DNA of 22,518 bases from CAVPLM01 sp964497095 (GTDB taxonomy: Bacteria; Actinomycetota; Thermoleophilia; RBG-16-64-13), in the NCBI GenBank assembly GCA_964497095.1, contig CAZCCL010000034.1, forward strand, positions 1 through 22,518, in the 5' to 3' direction. Positions 6,844 to 14,017 of the stretch are shown piece after piece. The first letter of the stretch is position 1; the number at the start of each line of letters is the position of its first letter. The notes beneath the pieces were generated by a model, which worked only from the letters and a program-made list of their open reading frames with translations, searched no databases and had not been told where the DNA came from. Position numbers and translations under genes: made by a program.

Positions 6844-8760
6844 TCAGAAGTCCATGTCGAAGTGATACACGCCCTCGCTCAATCTGCTCTCTACTTTGAG
6901 GCCGCTGTGATTGAAGACGGCCTGCATGATCCTGTTGTCGCGAAGGACCTCGGCGGTGAAACCGGCGATGCCGTTGCGCTTGGCGATGTTGACCAGGTGA
7001 CTGAGTATGAAAGAGCCTATGCCTCTATTTTGCCAGTCGTCCCGCACGACGAAGGCCACCTCGGCCCGGTTGGTCTTCTGGTCGAGGTAATAGCGCCCGA
7101 TGGCGATGATCTCTTCTCCATAGGCCTCCGGCACCGTGCCCGCGATCGCCACCTCGTTGCGGTGATCGACATAGACGAAGTTCTGGAGCTGTTTCCTGGG
7201 GATGCGCTTCATGTGCGACATATAGCGGTAGTAGACGGTCTCCTGGGACAAGGAGTAGAAGAGGTCGCGAGTGGCCGGCTCGTCCGTCGGGTTCATCGCC
7301 CGGAAGCTGACAAGCGTGCCGTCGTCGAGGAGCATGGTGGTGCGGAGCTCTTTGGGTCCGACGAAAAGACGACCCTCCACGTCTGCCATCTCGGGCCGGA
7401 CCCACTTGTTCTCGACGGCCTTGGAAAGCAGTTCTTCGCGGAAATCGGGGTGGGCGATGGTGATCAGGGCCATGGCCCTCTCCTGAATGCTCTTGCCGTG
7501 AAGATAGGCGATCCCATATTCGGTCACGACGTAGTGGACGGCCCCTCGGGTCGTGACCACCCCGGCGCCCGGTTGCAGGGTGGCTACGATTCGCGAGACC
7601 GAGCCCCCCACGGCCGTCGACGGCAGGGCGATGATGGCCCGTCCTCTGTCCGAACGGCCGGCTCCCTGGTTGAAATCTGCCTGACCGCCGATGCCGGAGT
7701 AGAACCTTATCCCCAGAGAATCCGAGCATACCTGGCCGGTCAGATCGACCTCGAGAGCGGTGTTGATCGCAACCATCTTGCTCTGCTGGCCGATGACGAA
7801 GGGATCGTTGACGTACTCGGTGGGATTGAAAGAGAAGAGCGGGTTGTTGTCGACGAAGTCGTACAGTCGCTTGGTCCCGATGGCGAAGGTAGTGACGAGC
7901 TTGCCCCGGTCGATCGACTTCTGGGCACCCGTGATGACGCCTGCGTCGATAAGGCTGATGATGGCGTCGGTGATGACCTCGGTGTGGATGCCCAGGTCCT
8001 TCTTGTCTTCGAGAAGCGGCACGACCGCATGGGGGATGCGTCCGATCCCCACCTCCAGAGTGGATCCGTCCTCCACGAGCGACGCAATGTTCTCGCCGAT
8101 CGCCCGAGTGATGCCCTCCGCCTCCGAGGCCCATGCGCCCGTCTCGACATCGTCGATGAAGCCGGCGTATGAAGTCTCGATCAAGGGCTCGTCCACCGGG
8201 ACAAGGATGTCGAGATCGAGGACGCTCACGAGGCTGTCGCCCAGGGTCCAGGGCATCTGCGGATTGACCTGAGCTATCACCAGACCGGCGTTCGCCGTGG
8301 CCGACTTGACGATGTCCACGGAGATGCCCAAGCTGCAGCGACCCTGCAGATCCGGGGGGGTGACCTGGATCAGGGCTACGTCGAGGGGCATCTCTCCGCT
8401 CGAGAACAGGGCCGGTATGTCGGAGAGCGAGATGGGGGTGTAGTCCCCATAGCCCTCCTGGATCATCTTCCTGACGTTCGCCGAAACAAAGAAGGTGTTC
8501 ACCGAGAAATGGTCCGCCAGTTCCTTGTAGGCATAGGGAGCCTCGCCCAGCGTGAGGGACGAAAGGACCTGAGTGTCGGCCAACTCGGCGTGCCGGGCGA
8601 CCAATGCCTCCACTAGGTGCAGAGGTTGGGCTCCTCCGCTCCCGATGAAGATCCTCTGCCCCGGTCTGATCTTCGCGACCGCCTCTTTGGCGGTCATGAC
8701 CATATCCTTGTACCTCTCCTGCCAGTTGGTGTCGTACACGGGCATGTGCGCATCGCTCAT
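6844..8760 (-). CDS. Acetyl-CoA hydrolase/CoA-transferase fused to a C-terminal GNAT acetyltransferase
   Basis: The 638-residue protein has two parts. Residues about 15-455 form a type-I acetyl-CoA hydrolase/4-hydroxybutyrate CoA-transferase domain. Glu261 in LGIHTEVITD is the likely nucleophile (the family forms a Glu-CoA thioester), and GSVSRIV and EYGIAYLHGKS are typical late motifs. Residues about 475-638 form a GNAT domain whose acetyl-CoA loop is VVRDDWQNRGIGSFIL, with a typical ending NRIMQAVFNHSGL. The first part should move CoA between carboxylates; the second should acetylate an amine, perhaps a protein lysine. Its ATG overlaps the stop of the upstream synthetase by four bases (ATGA) and has GGAGGT five bases before it, so the two are translationally coupled. 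Such fusions occur in other bacteria. Substrates are unknown. Confidence 0.88.
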   Translation of the reverse strand: MSDAHMPVYDTNWQERYKDMVMTAKEAVAKIRPGQRIFIGSGGAQPLHLVEALVARHAELADTQVLSSLTLGEAPYAYKELADHFSVNTFFVSANVRKMIQEGYGDYTPISLSDIPALFSSGEMPLDVALIQVTPPDLQGRCSLGISVDIVKSATANAGLVIAQVNPQMPWTLGDSLVSVLDLDILVPVDEPLIETSYAGFIDDVETGAWASEAEGITRAIGENIASLVEDGSTLEVGIGRIPHAVVPLLEDKKDLGIHTEVITDAIISLIDAGVITGAQKSIDRGKLVTTFAIGTKRLYDFVDNNPLFSFNPTEYVNDPFVIGQQSKMVAINTALEVDLTGQVCSDSLGIRFYSGIGGQADFNQGAGRSDRGRAIIALPSTAVGGSVSRIVATLQPGAGVVTTRGAVHYVVTEYGIAYLHGKSIQERAMALITIAHPDFREELLSKAVENKWVRPEMADVEGRLFVGPKELRTTMLLDDGTLVSFRAMNPTDEPATRDLFYSLSQETVYYRYMSHMKRIPRKQLQNFVYVDHRNEVAIAGTVPEAYGEEIIAIGRYYLDQKTNRAEVAFVVRDDWQNRGIGSFILSHLVNIAKRNGIAGFTAEVLRDNRIMQAVFNHSGLKVESRLSEGVYHFDMDF

Positions 8761-10859
8761 TGCGCACCTCCCGCGACCAGCTGAATGCGCGCGTCCGCTG
8801 CCACCGATTCCTCTCCGGGCCCTCTGACGATGAAGGGGTTGATGTCGAGTTCGGCGATCTGCGGGAAGTCCGTCACCAGCTGGCTGATGCGCTGGAGCGC
8901 CTCGCCGATTGCCGCCAGGTTGACTCCCGCCTCACCCCGGACGCCTTCCAGCAGCTTGTAGGACCTGGTCGCCATCAACATGTTCATAGCCTCGTCGTGA
9001 GTGATAGGCGCTAGGTGGAAGGTGACGTCCTTCATGACCTCCACGAAGATCCCACCCAGGCCGAACATGAGCATGGGGCCGAATTGCGGGTCCCGGGTCA
9101 TGCCCAGGATGACCTCGCGGCCCCTGGGCACCATGCGCTCGAGGTAGACGCCTTCCAACGAGGCCTCGGGGGCCTGCCGGCCGATGCGGAGCATCATCAG
9201 CTCGAAGGCGTCGGCCACCTCTTGAGCGCTGTTGAGGTCGAGCTTGACCCCACCGATGTCCGACTTGTGGACTATGTCGGCGGAGACGATCTTCATGGCC
9301 AAGGGATAGCCGATACGGGGCGCCGCTTCCCTCGCTTCTTCTACCGTGCTCACCAGACGGCCGTCGGGCACGACGAAGTCGTAGGCCCGAAGTATATCCT
9401 TGGCCTTGACCTCGCCTACGTAGAGCCTTCCAGTGCGCAGGTGCCGGGAGATGATCCTGTCCACCCGGCGCCGGTTGACTGGGAAGCGGGCGACCACACG
9501 CGGCGGGCGCAAACGCCAGGCTGCGTAGTCCACCATGGCTTTGAGGGCCGCCACGGCCCTCTCCGGGGACGGATAGTCGGGTAGGCTTGCGGCTACCAGT
9601 TCTTCGCGGCCGGGCATGACGTCCGTGCCGCCCATGAAGGAAGCGAGCACCGGCTTCTCGCCCGTGAGACGGGAGGTGATGGCCCGGGCGGTCTCAAGGG
9701 GCTTCGTCATGGCCTGTGGCGTCAGGATGACGATGATGGCGTCGACCTCAGGGTCTGATTGCGCAGCTTCGAGGGCGTCGGCGTAACGCTCCGGATCGGC
9801 GTCACCGAGGACGTCGATCGGGTTGCCGACGCTCGCTGCCGAGGGGAGTTTCCCTCGGAGGCTGTAAGCGGTCGTCGGGTGCAGCGACGCTACCTGCATG
9901 CCGGCGAGCTCCACGGCGTCGGCGGCCATTGCTCCAGGACCGCCTGCGTTTGTGATGATGGCCGTCCTGTCTCCTTTGGGGATGGGTTGCATCGCGAGAG
10001 CCATGGCGAAGTCGAGGAGCGATTCGAAGGTGTCGGCCCTGATCACACCCGCCCGCTTGAAGGCGGCTCCATAGGCGATGTCGGCTCCGGCCAGCGCCCC
10101 CGTATGGGACGAGGTCGCCTTGGAACCGGCGGGAGTGGTCCCCGCTTTCAGTATCACCACCGGCTTCACCGCCGCGACCGCTTCGGAAATGCGGACGAAC
10201 TCGTCACCGGAGCCGATGCTTTCCAGGTACCCCATGATCACCTTCGTCTTTTCGTCGGCGGCGAAGGCGGCCAGGAAATCGGTCTCGCTCAGATCGGCCT
10301 TGTTCCCGATGCTTACCAGGGTGGCCAGACCCATCTTCCGGGAGGCGGCCCAATCCAAGATGGCCGTGCACAATGCACCTGACTGAGACAGGACGGATAT
10401 CCCGCCTCGATTGGGCATGAATCTGCCGAAGGACGCGTTCATATGGTGATGGGTGTTGATGACACCCAGGCAATTGGGGCCCATCAGCCGGGCACCCGCA
10501 GCGCGGCACAGGCCCGCTATCTCGCGCTCGAGACGGGCACCTTCTTCTCCAACCTCTCTGAAGCCGGCCGTGACGACGACGATCGACTTGGCTCCCGCGT
10601 GAAGGGAGCTGATCACCGCTTGTTTGACCGCCGCTGTCGGCACGGCGATGACGCTCATCTCGATGGGCTTACCGTATTCCTCGAGGCTTGTATAGACCCG
10701 GCGGCCAAGCAATTCACCGCCCGAAGGGTTCACCGGGACTATGTCGCCCTCGAACTCACTGTCGATGAGGTTGATCGCGATCTCGTAACCCACCTTGCCG
10801 GGAGTGCGCGATGCCCCCACGACGGCCACCGTGTTGGGATGAAGCAGAGACTCAAGCAT
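8757..10859 (-). CDS. ADP-forming acyl-CoA synthetase (acetate-CoA ligase, ACD type)
   Basis: I place the start at the ATG ending at 10859 (700 residues, beginning MLESLLHPNTVAVVGAS), the normal N-terminus of the family; an upstream ATG at 10895 would add 12 residues. The protein joins alpha and beta ACD parts. A CoA-binding Rossmann domain (VAVVGAS) comes first, then two succinyl-CoA-synthetase-like domains with the phospho-His in SSHTGALAG (residue 252). A C-terminal ATP-grasp domain carries the second conserved His in IVHKSDIGGVKL (residue 531). Both histidines are kept, so it should be active. It converts acyl-CoA, ADP and phosphate to acid, ATP and CoA, conserving energy in fermentation, or runs in reverse. 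It is the first gene of a two-gene operon with the CoA-transferase/GNAT fusion. Acyl specificity is unknown. Confidence 0.9.
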   Translation of the reverse strand: MLESLLHPNTVAVVGASRTPGKVGYEIAINLIDSEFEGDIVPVNPSGGELLGRRVYTSLEEYGKPIEMSVIAVPTAAVKQAVISSLHAGAKSIVVVTAGFREVGEEGARLEREIAGLCRAAGARLMGPNCLGVINTHHHMNASFGRFMPNRGGISVLSQSGALCTAILDWAASRKMGLATLVSIGNKADLSETDFLAAFAADEKTKVIMGYLESIGSGDEFVRISEAVAAVKPVVILKAGTTPAGSKATSSHTGALAGADIAYGAAFKRAGVIRADTFESLLDFAMALAMQPIPKGDRTAIITNAGGPGAMAADAVELAGMQVASLHPTTAYSLRGKLPSAASVGNPIDVLGDADPERYADALEAAQSDPEVDAIIVILTPQAMTKPLETARAITSRLTGEKPVLASFMGGTDVMPGREELVAASLPDYPSPERAVAALKAMVDYAAWRLRPPRVVARFPVNRRRVDRIISRHLRTGRLYVGEVKAKDILRAYDFVVPDGRLVSTVEEAREAAPRIGYPLAMKIVSADIVHKSDIGGVKLDLNSAQEVADAFELMMLRIGRQAPEASLEGVYLERMVPRGREVILGMTRDPQFGPMLMFGLGGIFVEVMKDVTFHLAPITHDEAMNMLMATRSYKLLEGVRGEAGVNLAAIGEALQRISQLVTDFPQIAELDINPFIVRGPGEESVAADARIQLVAGGAQ

Positions 10860-11078
10860 TGACCTACACGTCCTCTCGGAATGATTCCTCGGCAACCTGC
10901 GGACGTCTTCTCACGTCAAGAGAGGAAAGACGACGGAGGATACTACTGCTACTGCGCGCAGCGCGTACCACTCGAGGTACTCGGCGGCGTTGTTCATTCT
11001 ACTACTCTGCGGCGGTCCCCGGCATCTCTAGACGGCGGAGCGCCAGTAGGCTTTGTGGTTGGTACATACCGTGGACGA

Positions 11079-11084
11079 TACAAT
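11079..11084 (+). promoter_or_regulatory. Candidate -10 box upstream of capA
   Basis: TACAAT matches the -10 consensus at five of six positions. No -35 lies at the best spacing: TTGGTA is 14 bases and TTGTGG 20 bases upstream. Transcription would start at about 11091-11093, which coincides with the ATG of the small frame at 11093. Confidence 0.3.
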
Positions 11085-11092
11085 GGGTCACG

Positions 11093-11152
11093 ATGAGGAA
11101 GGGGCGACGTGTCCCGGCGGCGGCTTGGAGTGGGCCGCTGAAGCTCAGATGA
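11093..11152 (+). CDS. Possible 19-residue leader peptide before capA
   Basis: ATG at 11093 opens a short frame encoding MRKGRRVPAAAWSGPLKLR and ending at the TGA at 11150-11152. It has no SD, but it begins eight bases after the TACAAT box, which is the spacing of leaderless mRNAs. Its stop overlaps the GAGGT that would serve as the capA SD, so its translation could affect capA initiation. The peptide is strongly basic. A chance short frame is just as possible. Confidence 0.2.
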   Translation: MRKGRRVPAAAWSGPLKLR

Positions 11153-11162
11153 GGTCGTGCCT

Positions 11163-12470
11163 GTGAAAAACACGCTGAAGGCCGTGGGAGCCGCCCTTGC
11201 GGTTATCGCGCTCTGTACGCCGTTGATCTTCTGGCCGGCCGAACCCGCACGTCCGAACTCACAGAATCTGGCGCAGGTGACCGCGACCGTTCCTCCGACG
11301 GTGGTCGTACCCACCACGGCTTCCGCCGCGGAAACGACCACTACCACGGAACCCCCCGCCGAACCGGAACCGGAGCCGGAACCCACCACCACCACGACCC
11401 AGCCGATCCGTATCACGGTCGCGGCGGTGGGAGACGTTCTGCCCAACGACAGCATCCTGGAAGCGACGCGGGACCCGGAGACAGGATCGTACGATTTCGA
11501 GTCCGTCTTCGCCCCTATCGCCCCTTATCTGGCAGGCGCGGACTACACGGTCGCCAACCTGGCGACCCGGCTTGCCGGTCCGGAGAAGGGCTACAGCGGC
11601 TATCCCAGGATGAATTCCCCCACCGAACTGGCCTACGCCTTGAAGACCGCCGGGGTGGACATGGCGGCCACGGCCAACAACCATTCCCTCGACATGGGCT
11701 GGGAGGGGATCGTGGGTACCCTGGACAGACTTGACACGGCCGGTCTGGCCCACGTGGGCACCAATCGGTCGAGCCAAGAGAGAAGCACCCCGCTGGTGGT
11801 CGACATAGACGGGATCCGAGTCGGTTTTCTCAACTACACAGCCGGCCTCAACGGCTTGTTCCCGCCTGTGGAGCAGGGAGATTACGCCGTCAACACCCTG
11901 GACCCCGACGTGGTGGCGGAGGATGCCATGACCGCTCGGATCTGGGGTGCGGACGTGGTGATCGCCTTGCTGCACTACGGGGACGAATACGAGCGAGAGC
12001 CGAGCGAGGAGCAGGTGGAGGTGTCGCGGGAGATCCTTTCTCAGGGGGTGGACGTCATCATCGGGTCTCGCCCTCATGTTGTCCAGCCCATCGCGCACGT
12101 GGTGCAGTACTCGGGTTGGAGGGTGGTCAGCAAGTACGTCGCCTACTCCCTGGGCAACTTCGTTTCGAACCAAAGATGGAGGTATTCCGACAGCGGTCTG
12201 GTGGCCTACGTGCACATCGAGAAGAGGGGCCTGCGCGCGGTCGTCACGGGGGTGAGCTATCTGCCGGTGTACGTACAGCGCTCCGCAGGGGGATCTCCCG
12301 TACGCTACCGGGTCCTCCCAGTCCTCCCTGGCGGCCTTGCTCAGACGGACGTTCCTTTGACCCTGCGGGAGACGGAACGCATGGCCCAGGTGTGGGAGGA
12401 TCTCCGTCAACTGCTTTATCGACCGGACGAAGGCATCGTTCCTCTCGATCCGGCGGACATCGGCTTCTAG
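11163..12470 (+). CDS. Secreted or membrane-anchored CapA-family (PGA_cap) metallophosphatase-like protein
   Basis: I prefer the GTG at 11163 (435 residues, MKNTLKAVG) because GAGGT (11151-11155) lies seven bases upstream; the GTG at 11157 is too close. A hydrophobic helix (about residues 6-24) works as signal or anchor. It is followed by a Thr/Pro/Glu-rich linker of roughly 55 residues ending in TTTTTQ, then the CapA domain: GDVLPND, ANNHSLDMGWEG, LLHYGDEYE, GVDVIIGSRPHVVQP and YSLGNFV. CapA proteins belong to the calcineurin-like phosphoesterase fold and act in poly-gamma-glutamate or envelope polymer synthesis, but many members have unknown roles. The NLE signature reads NLA here. No other capsule gene is near. 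It probably acts outside the membrane. Confidence 0.82.
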   Translation: MKNTLKAVGAALAVIALCTPLIFWPAEPARPNSQNLAQVTATVPPTVVVPTTASAAETTTTTEPPAEPEPEPEPTTTTTQPIRITVAAVGDVLPNDSILEATRDPETGSYDFESVFAPIAPYLAGADYTVANLATRLAGPEKGYSGYPRMNSPTELAYALKTAGVDMAATANNHSLDMGWEGIVGTLDRLDTAGLAHVGTNRSSQERSTPLVVDIDGIRVGFLNYTAGLNGLFPPVEQGDYAVNTLDPDVVAEDAMTARIWGADVVIALLHYGDEYEREPSEEQVEVSREILSQGVDVIIGSRPHVVQPIAHVVQYSGWRVVSKYVAYSLGNFVSNQRWRYSDSGLVAYVHIEKRGLRAVVTGVSYLPVYVQRSAGGSPVRYRVLPVLPGGLAQTDVPLTLRETERMAQVWEDLRQLLYRPDEGIVPLDPADIGF

Positions 12471-12503
12471 CGTTCTCCTGGGTGGTCGCGCCCCTGCTCC
12501 GTC

Positions 12504-12512
12504 TGCTAGCAT
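12504..12512 (+). promoter_or_regulatory. Candidate extended -10 of the GNAT-dehydrogenase operon, leaderless type
   Basis: TGcTAGCAT (12504-12512) is followed by nine bases and then the ATG at 12522, which has no SD. The spacing predicts a transcript with little or no leader. There is no clear -35. Read-through from capA, which ends at 12470, is an alternative. Confidence 0.3.
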
Positions 12513-12521
12513 GCCCGAGCC

Positions 12522-13004
12522 ATGCTTGAATTCGAACGCAACAGCTCCGTCGACGTCGCCGTTCTAGGCGAGTTCTTCACCCGCTGCGGGTGGAAAGAGG
12601 TGAATGCCGAAGCCAAGCTGGAATGGGTGCTCGCCGCCTCCATCGAGTGGGTGGTCTGCAAGCTGGACGGTGATCTGATCGGTTTCGGGCGCTCGTGTCG
12701 CTTGGGCCCCATGAACCGGGTGGTCTTCGATGTGCTGGTCGACACTCGCTTTCGCGCCAGCGGGCTCAGACATGAGATCGTGCGGCTGCTCTCGGAGAAC
12801 GCGGGCCGCCTCGAGGAGGTCTCCGTGTTCACCGAGCAGGAGGCCTATCCCCTCGGCTTCACAGATCCCCCGCAAGATGATCCTGAGTCCGGGTCTCTGC
12901 CGGAAGCTCCGCCTGGAGCCTACTTGGGCAGGCACCAGAGTTCGTCCACGCCCACTCCATCCAAAAACGTCGACGGCTCAGAGGACCGAGGAAGGCAGGG
13001 ATGA
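12522..13004 (+). CDS. GNAT-like N-acetyltransferase with a disordered tail
   Basis: This 160-residue protein resembles a small GNAT acetyltransferase. It has a central strand pair (IEWVVCKLDGDLIGFGRSCRL), a beta-4/loop region (VVFDVLVDTRFRASGLRHEIVRLL) in the position of the acetyl-CoA loop, and EAYPLGF near residue 110, like the Y-x-x-GF ending of the fold. The Q/RxxGxG/A loop is poorly conserved, so activity is uncertain. Residues from about 118 on are Pro/Ser/Asp-rich and probably disordered. Its last codons overlap the dehydrogenase start by four bases (ATGA), indicating translational coupling. The tail may exist mainly to reach that overlap. Substrate unknown. Confidence 0.65.
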   Translation: MLEFERNSSVDVAVLGEFFTRCGWKEVNAEAKLEWVLAASIEWVVCKLDGDLIGFGRSCRLGPMNRVVFDVLVDTRFRASGLRHEIVRLLSENAGRLEEVSVFTEQEAYPLGFTDPPQDDPESGSLPEAPPGAYLGRHQSSSTPTPSKNVDGSEDRGRQG

Positions 13005-14017
13005 CGAAGCACCGAGTCACGTGCATTCCCGGAGATGGGATCGGCCCTGAGATCATGGCGGCTGCCAAAGTGGCCGTGGCCGCCACGTGCGTTCCCATCG
13101 AGTGGGTCGATGCGGAGGCGGGTGCAGGCGTTGTGGCCGAGCACGGTACACCGTTGCCTCAGTCGGTGATAGACACGATCAGGGATACCAAAGTGGCCCT
13201 CAAGGGCCCGATTACCACCCCCGTCGGTTCCGGGTTCCGCAGTGTGAACGTGGCGCTACGCAAGGAGCTCGACCTCTACGCGAGTCTTCGCCCGGCCGTG
13301 ACTATCCCTGGGGTGAAGTCCCGCTACGAGGGCGTCGATCTGGTGGTGGTGAGGGAAAACACCGAAGACTTGTATGCCGGGGTGGAGCACATGGTCGGCG
13401 TGGACGCAGCCGAGTCGATCAAGATCATCACCCGGGCGGGGACTGAGCGCATCGCCAGGTTCGCCTTCGACTACGCCCGGCGGGAAGGCCGGCGCAAAGT
13501 GACCGCCGTCCACAAGGCCAACATCATGAAGCTGACCGACGGGCTTTTCTTGGAAGTCTCGCGGCAGGTCGCCGAAGGCTACCCGGACGTAGACTTCGAG
13601 GACCGGATCGTCGACAACATGTGCATGCAGCTGGTCCAGAAGCCCGAGTCGTACGACGTGCTGCTTTGCCCCAACCTCTACGGCGATATCTTGAGCGACC
13701 TGTGTGCCGGGCTGGTCGGCGGTCTCGGTGTGGCCCCGGGGGCGAATATCGGCTCACAGGTGGCGGTCTTCGAGCCCGTGCACGGGTCGGCCCCCAAGTA
13801 TGCCGGCCTGGATAGGGCGAATCCGACCGCCCTCATCCTGTCGGCCGTCCTGATGCTGCGCCATCTGGGTGAGACGCGGGCGGCGCAGGCCCTATTCCTA
13901 GGCGTGCGCGCGGTCATCGGCGCAGGCCGGCGCGTGACCTACGACCTGGGCGGCGACTCCGGCACCAAGGACATGGGCGAGGCCGTCGCCGAAGAGGTGG
14001 ACCGGCTCATCGGGTAA
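13001..14017 (+). CDS. Isocitrate/isopropylmalate-family dehydrogenase, probably isocitrate dehydrogenase
   Basis: This 338-residue beta-decarboxylating dehydrogenase has the compact length of NAD-type IDH and IPMDH. Substrate-site residues favour isocitrate: Ser81, Asn83 and Arg87 in GFRSVNVALRK match the IDH pattern SxNxxxR rather than the Leu-rich IPMDH helix. Arg97, Arg118, Tyr125 (NTEDLYAGVE), Lys172 (HKANIMK), Asp229 and Asp233 complete the site and Mg2+ ligands. The cofactor region reads HGSAPKYAG (Lys266, Tyr267), which is the NADP-type pair of E. coli IDH, in a protein otherwise like NAD enzymes. It starts inside the GNAT stop (ATGA). Its 3' end overlaps the convergent AOR gene by 11 bases. 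Homoisocitrate or tartrate-type activity is a less likely alternative. Confidence 0.82.
   Translation: MTKHRVTCIPGDGIGPEIMAAAKVAVAATCVPIEWVDAEAGAGVVAEHGTPLPQSVIDTIRDTKVALKGPITTPVGSGFRSVNVALRKELDLYASLRPAVTIPGVKSRYEGVDLVVVRENTEDLYAGVEHMVGVDAAESIKIITRAGTERIARFAFDYARREGRRKVTAVHKANIMKLTDGLFLEVSRQVAEGYPDVDFEDRIVDNMCMQLVQKPESYDVLLCPNLYGDILSDLCAGLVGGLGVAPGANIGSQVAVFEPVHGSAPKYAGLDRANPTALILSAVLMLRHLGETRAAQALFLGVRAVIGAGRRVTYDLGGDSGTKDMGEAVAEEVDRLIG

Larger units (their letters stand above)
10860..11162. other. Divergent intergenic region between the ACD operon and capA
   Basis: About 300 bases separate the two start sites. On the plus strand there is a good -10 (TACAAT, 11079-11084) and a small reading frame at 11093-11152. 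On the minus strand a TTGACG lies at 10919-10914, but no acceptable -10 follows at 16-18 bases, so I do not call a promoter for the ACD operon. I see no large repeat, tRNA or riboswitch-like fold. Confidence 0.4.

Noticed and set aside
7025..8767. Open minus-strand frame of 580 residues in the CoA-transferase region
   Set aside because: It is another frame of the transferase gene, Arg/His/Pro/Gly-rich and without domain motifs.
10914..10919. TTGACG on the minus strand as -35 of the ACD operon
   Set aside because: No acceptable -10 is found 16-18 bases downstream.
11320..11405. Thr/Pro/Glu-coding repeats in capA as a DNA repeat or CRISPR-like array
   Set aside because: It is a low-complexity protein linker with irregular codons; no spacer-repeat structure. 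No CRISPR array, tRNA, rRNA or insertion sequence was recognised in the window.
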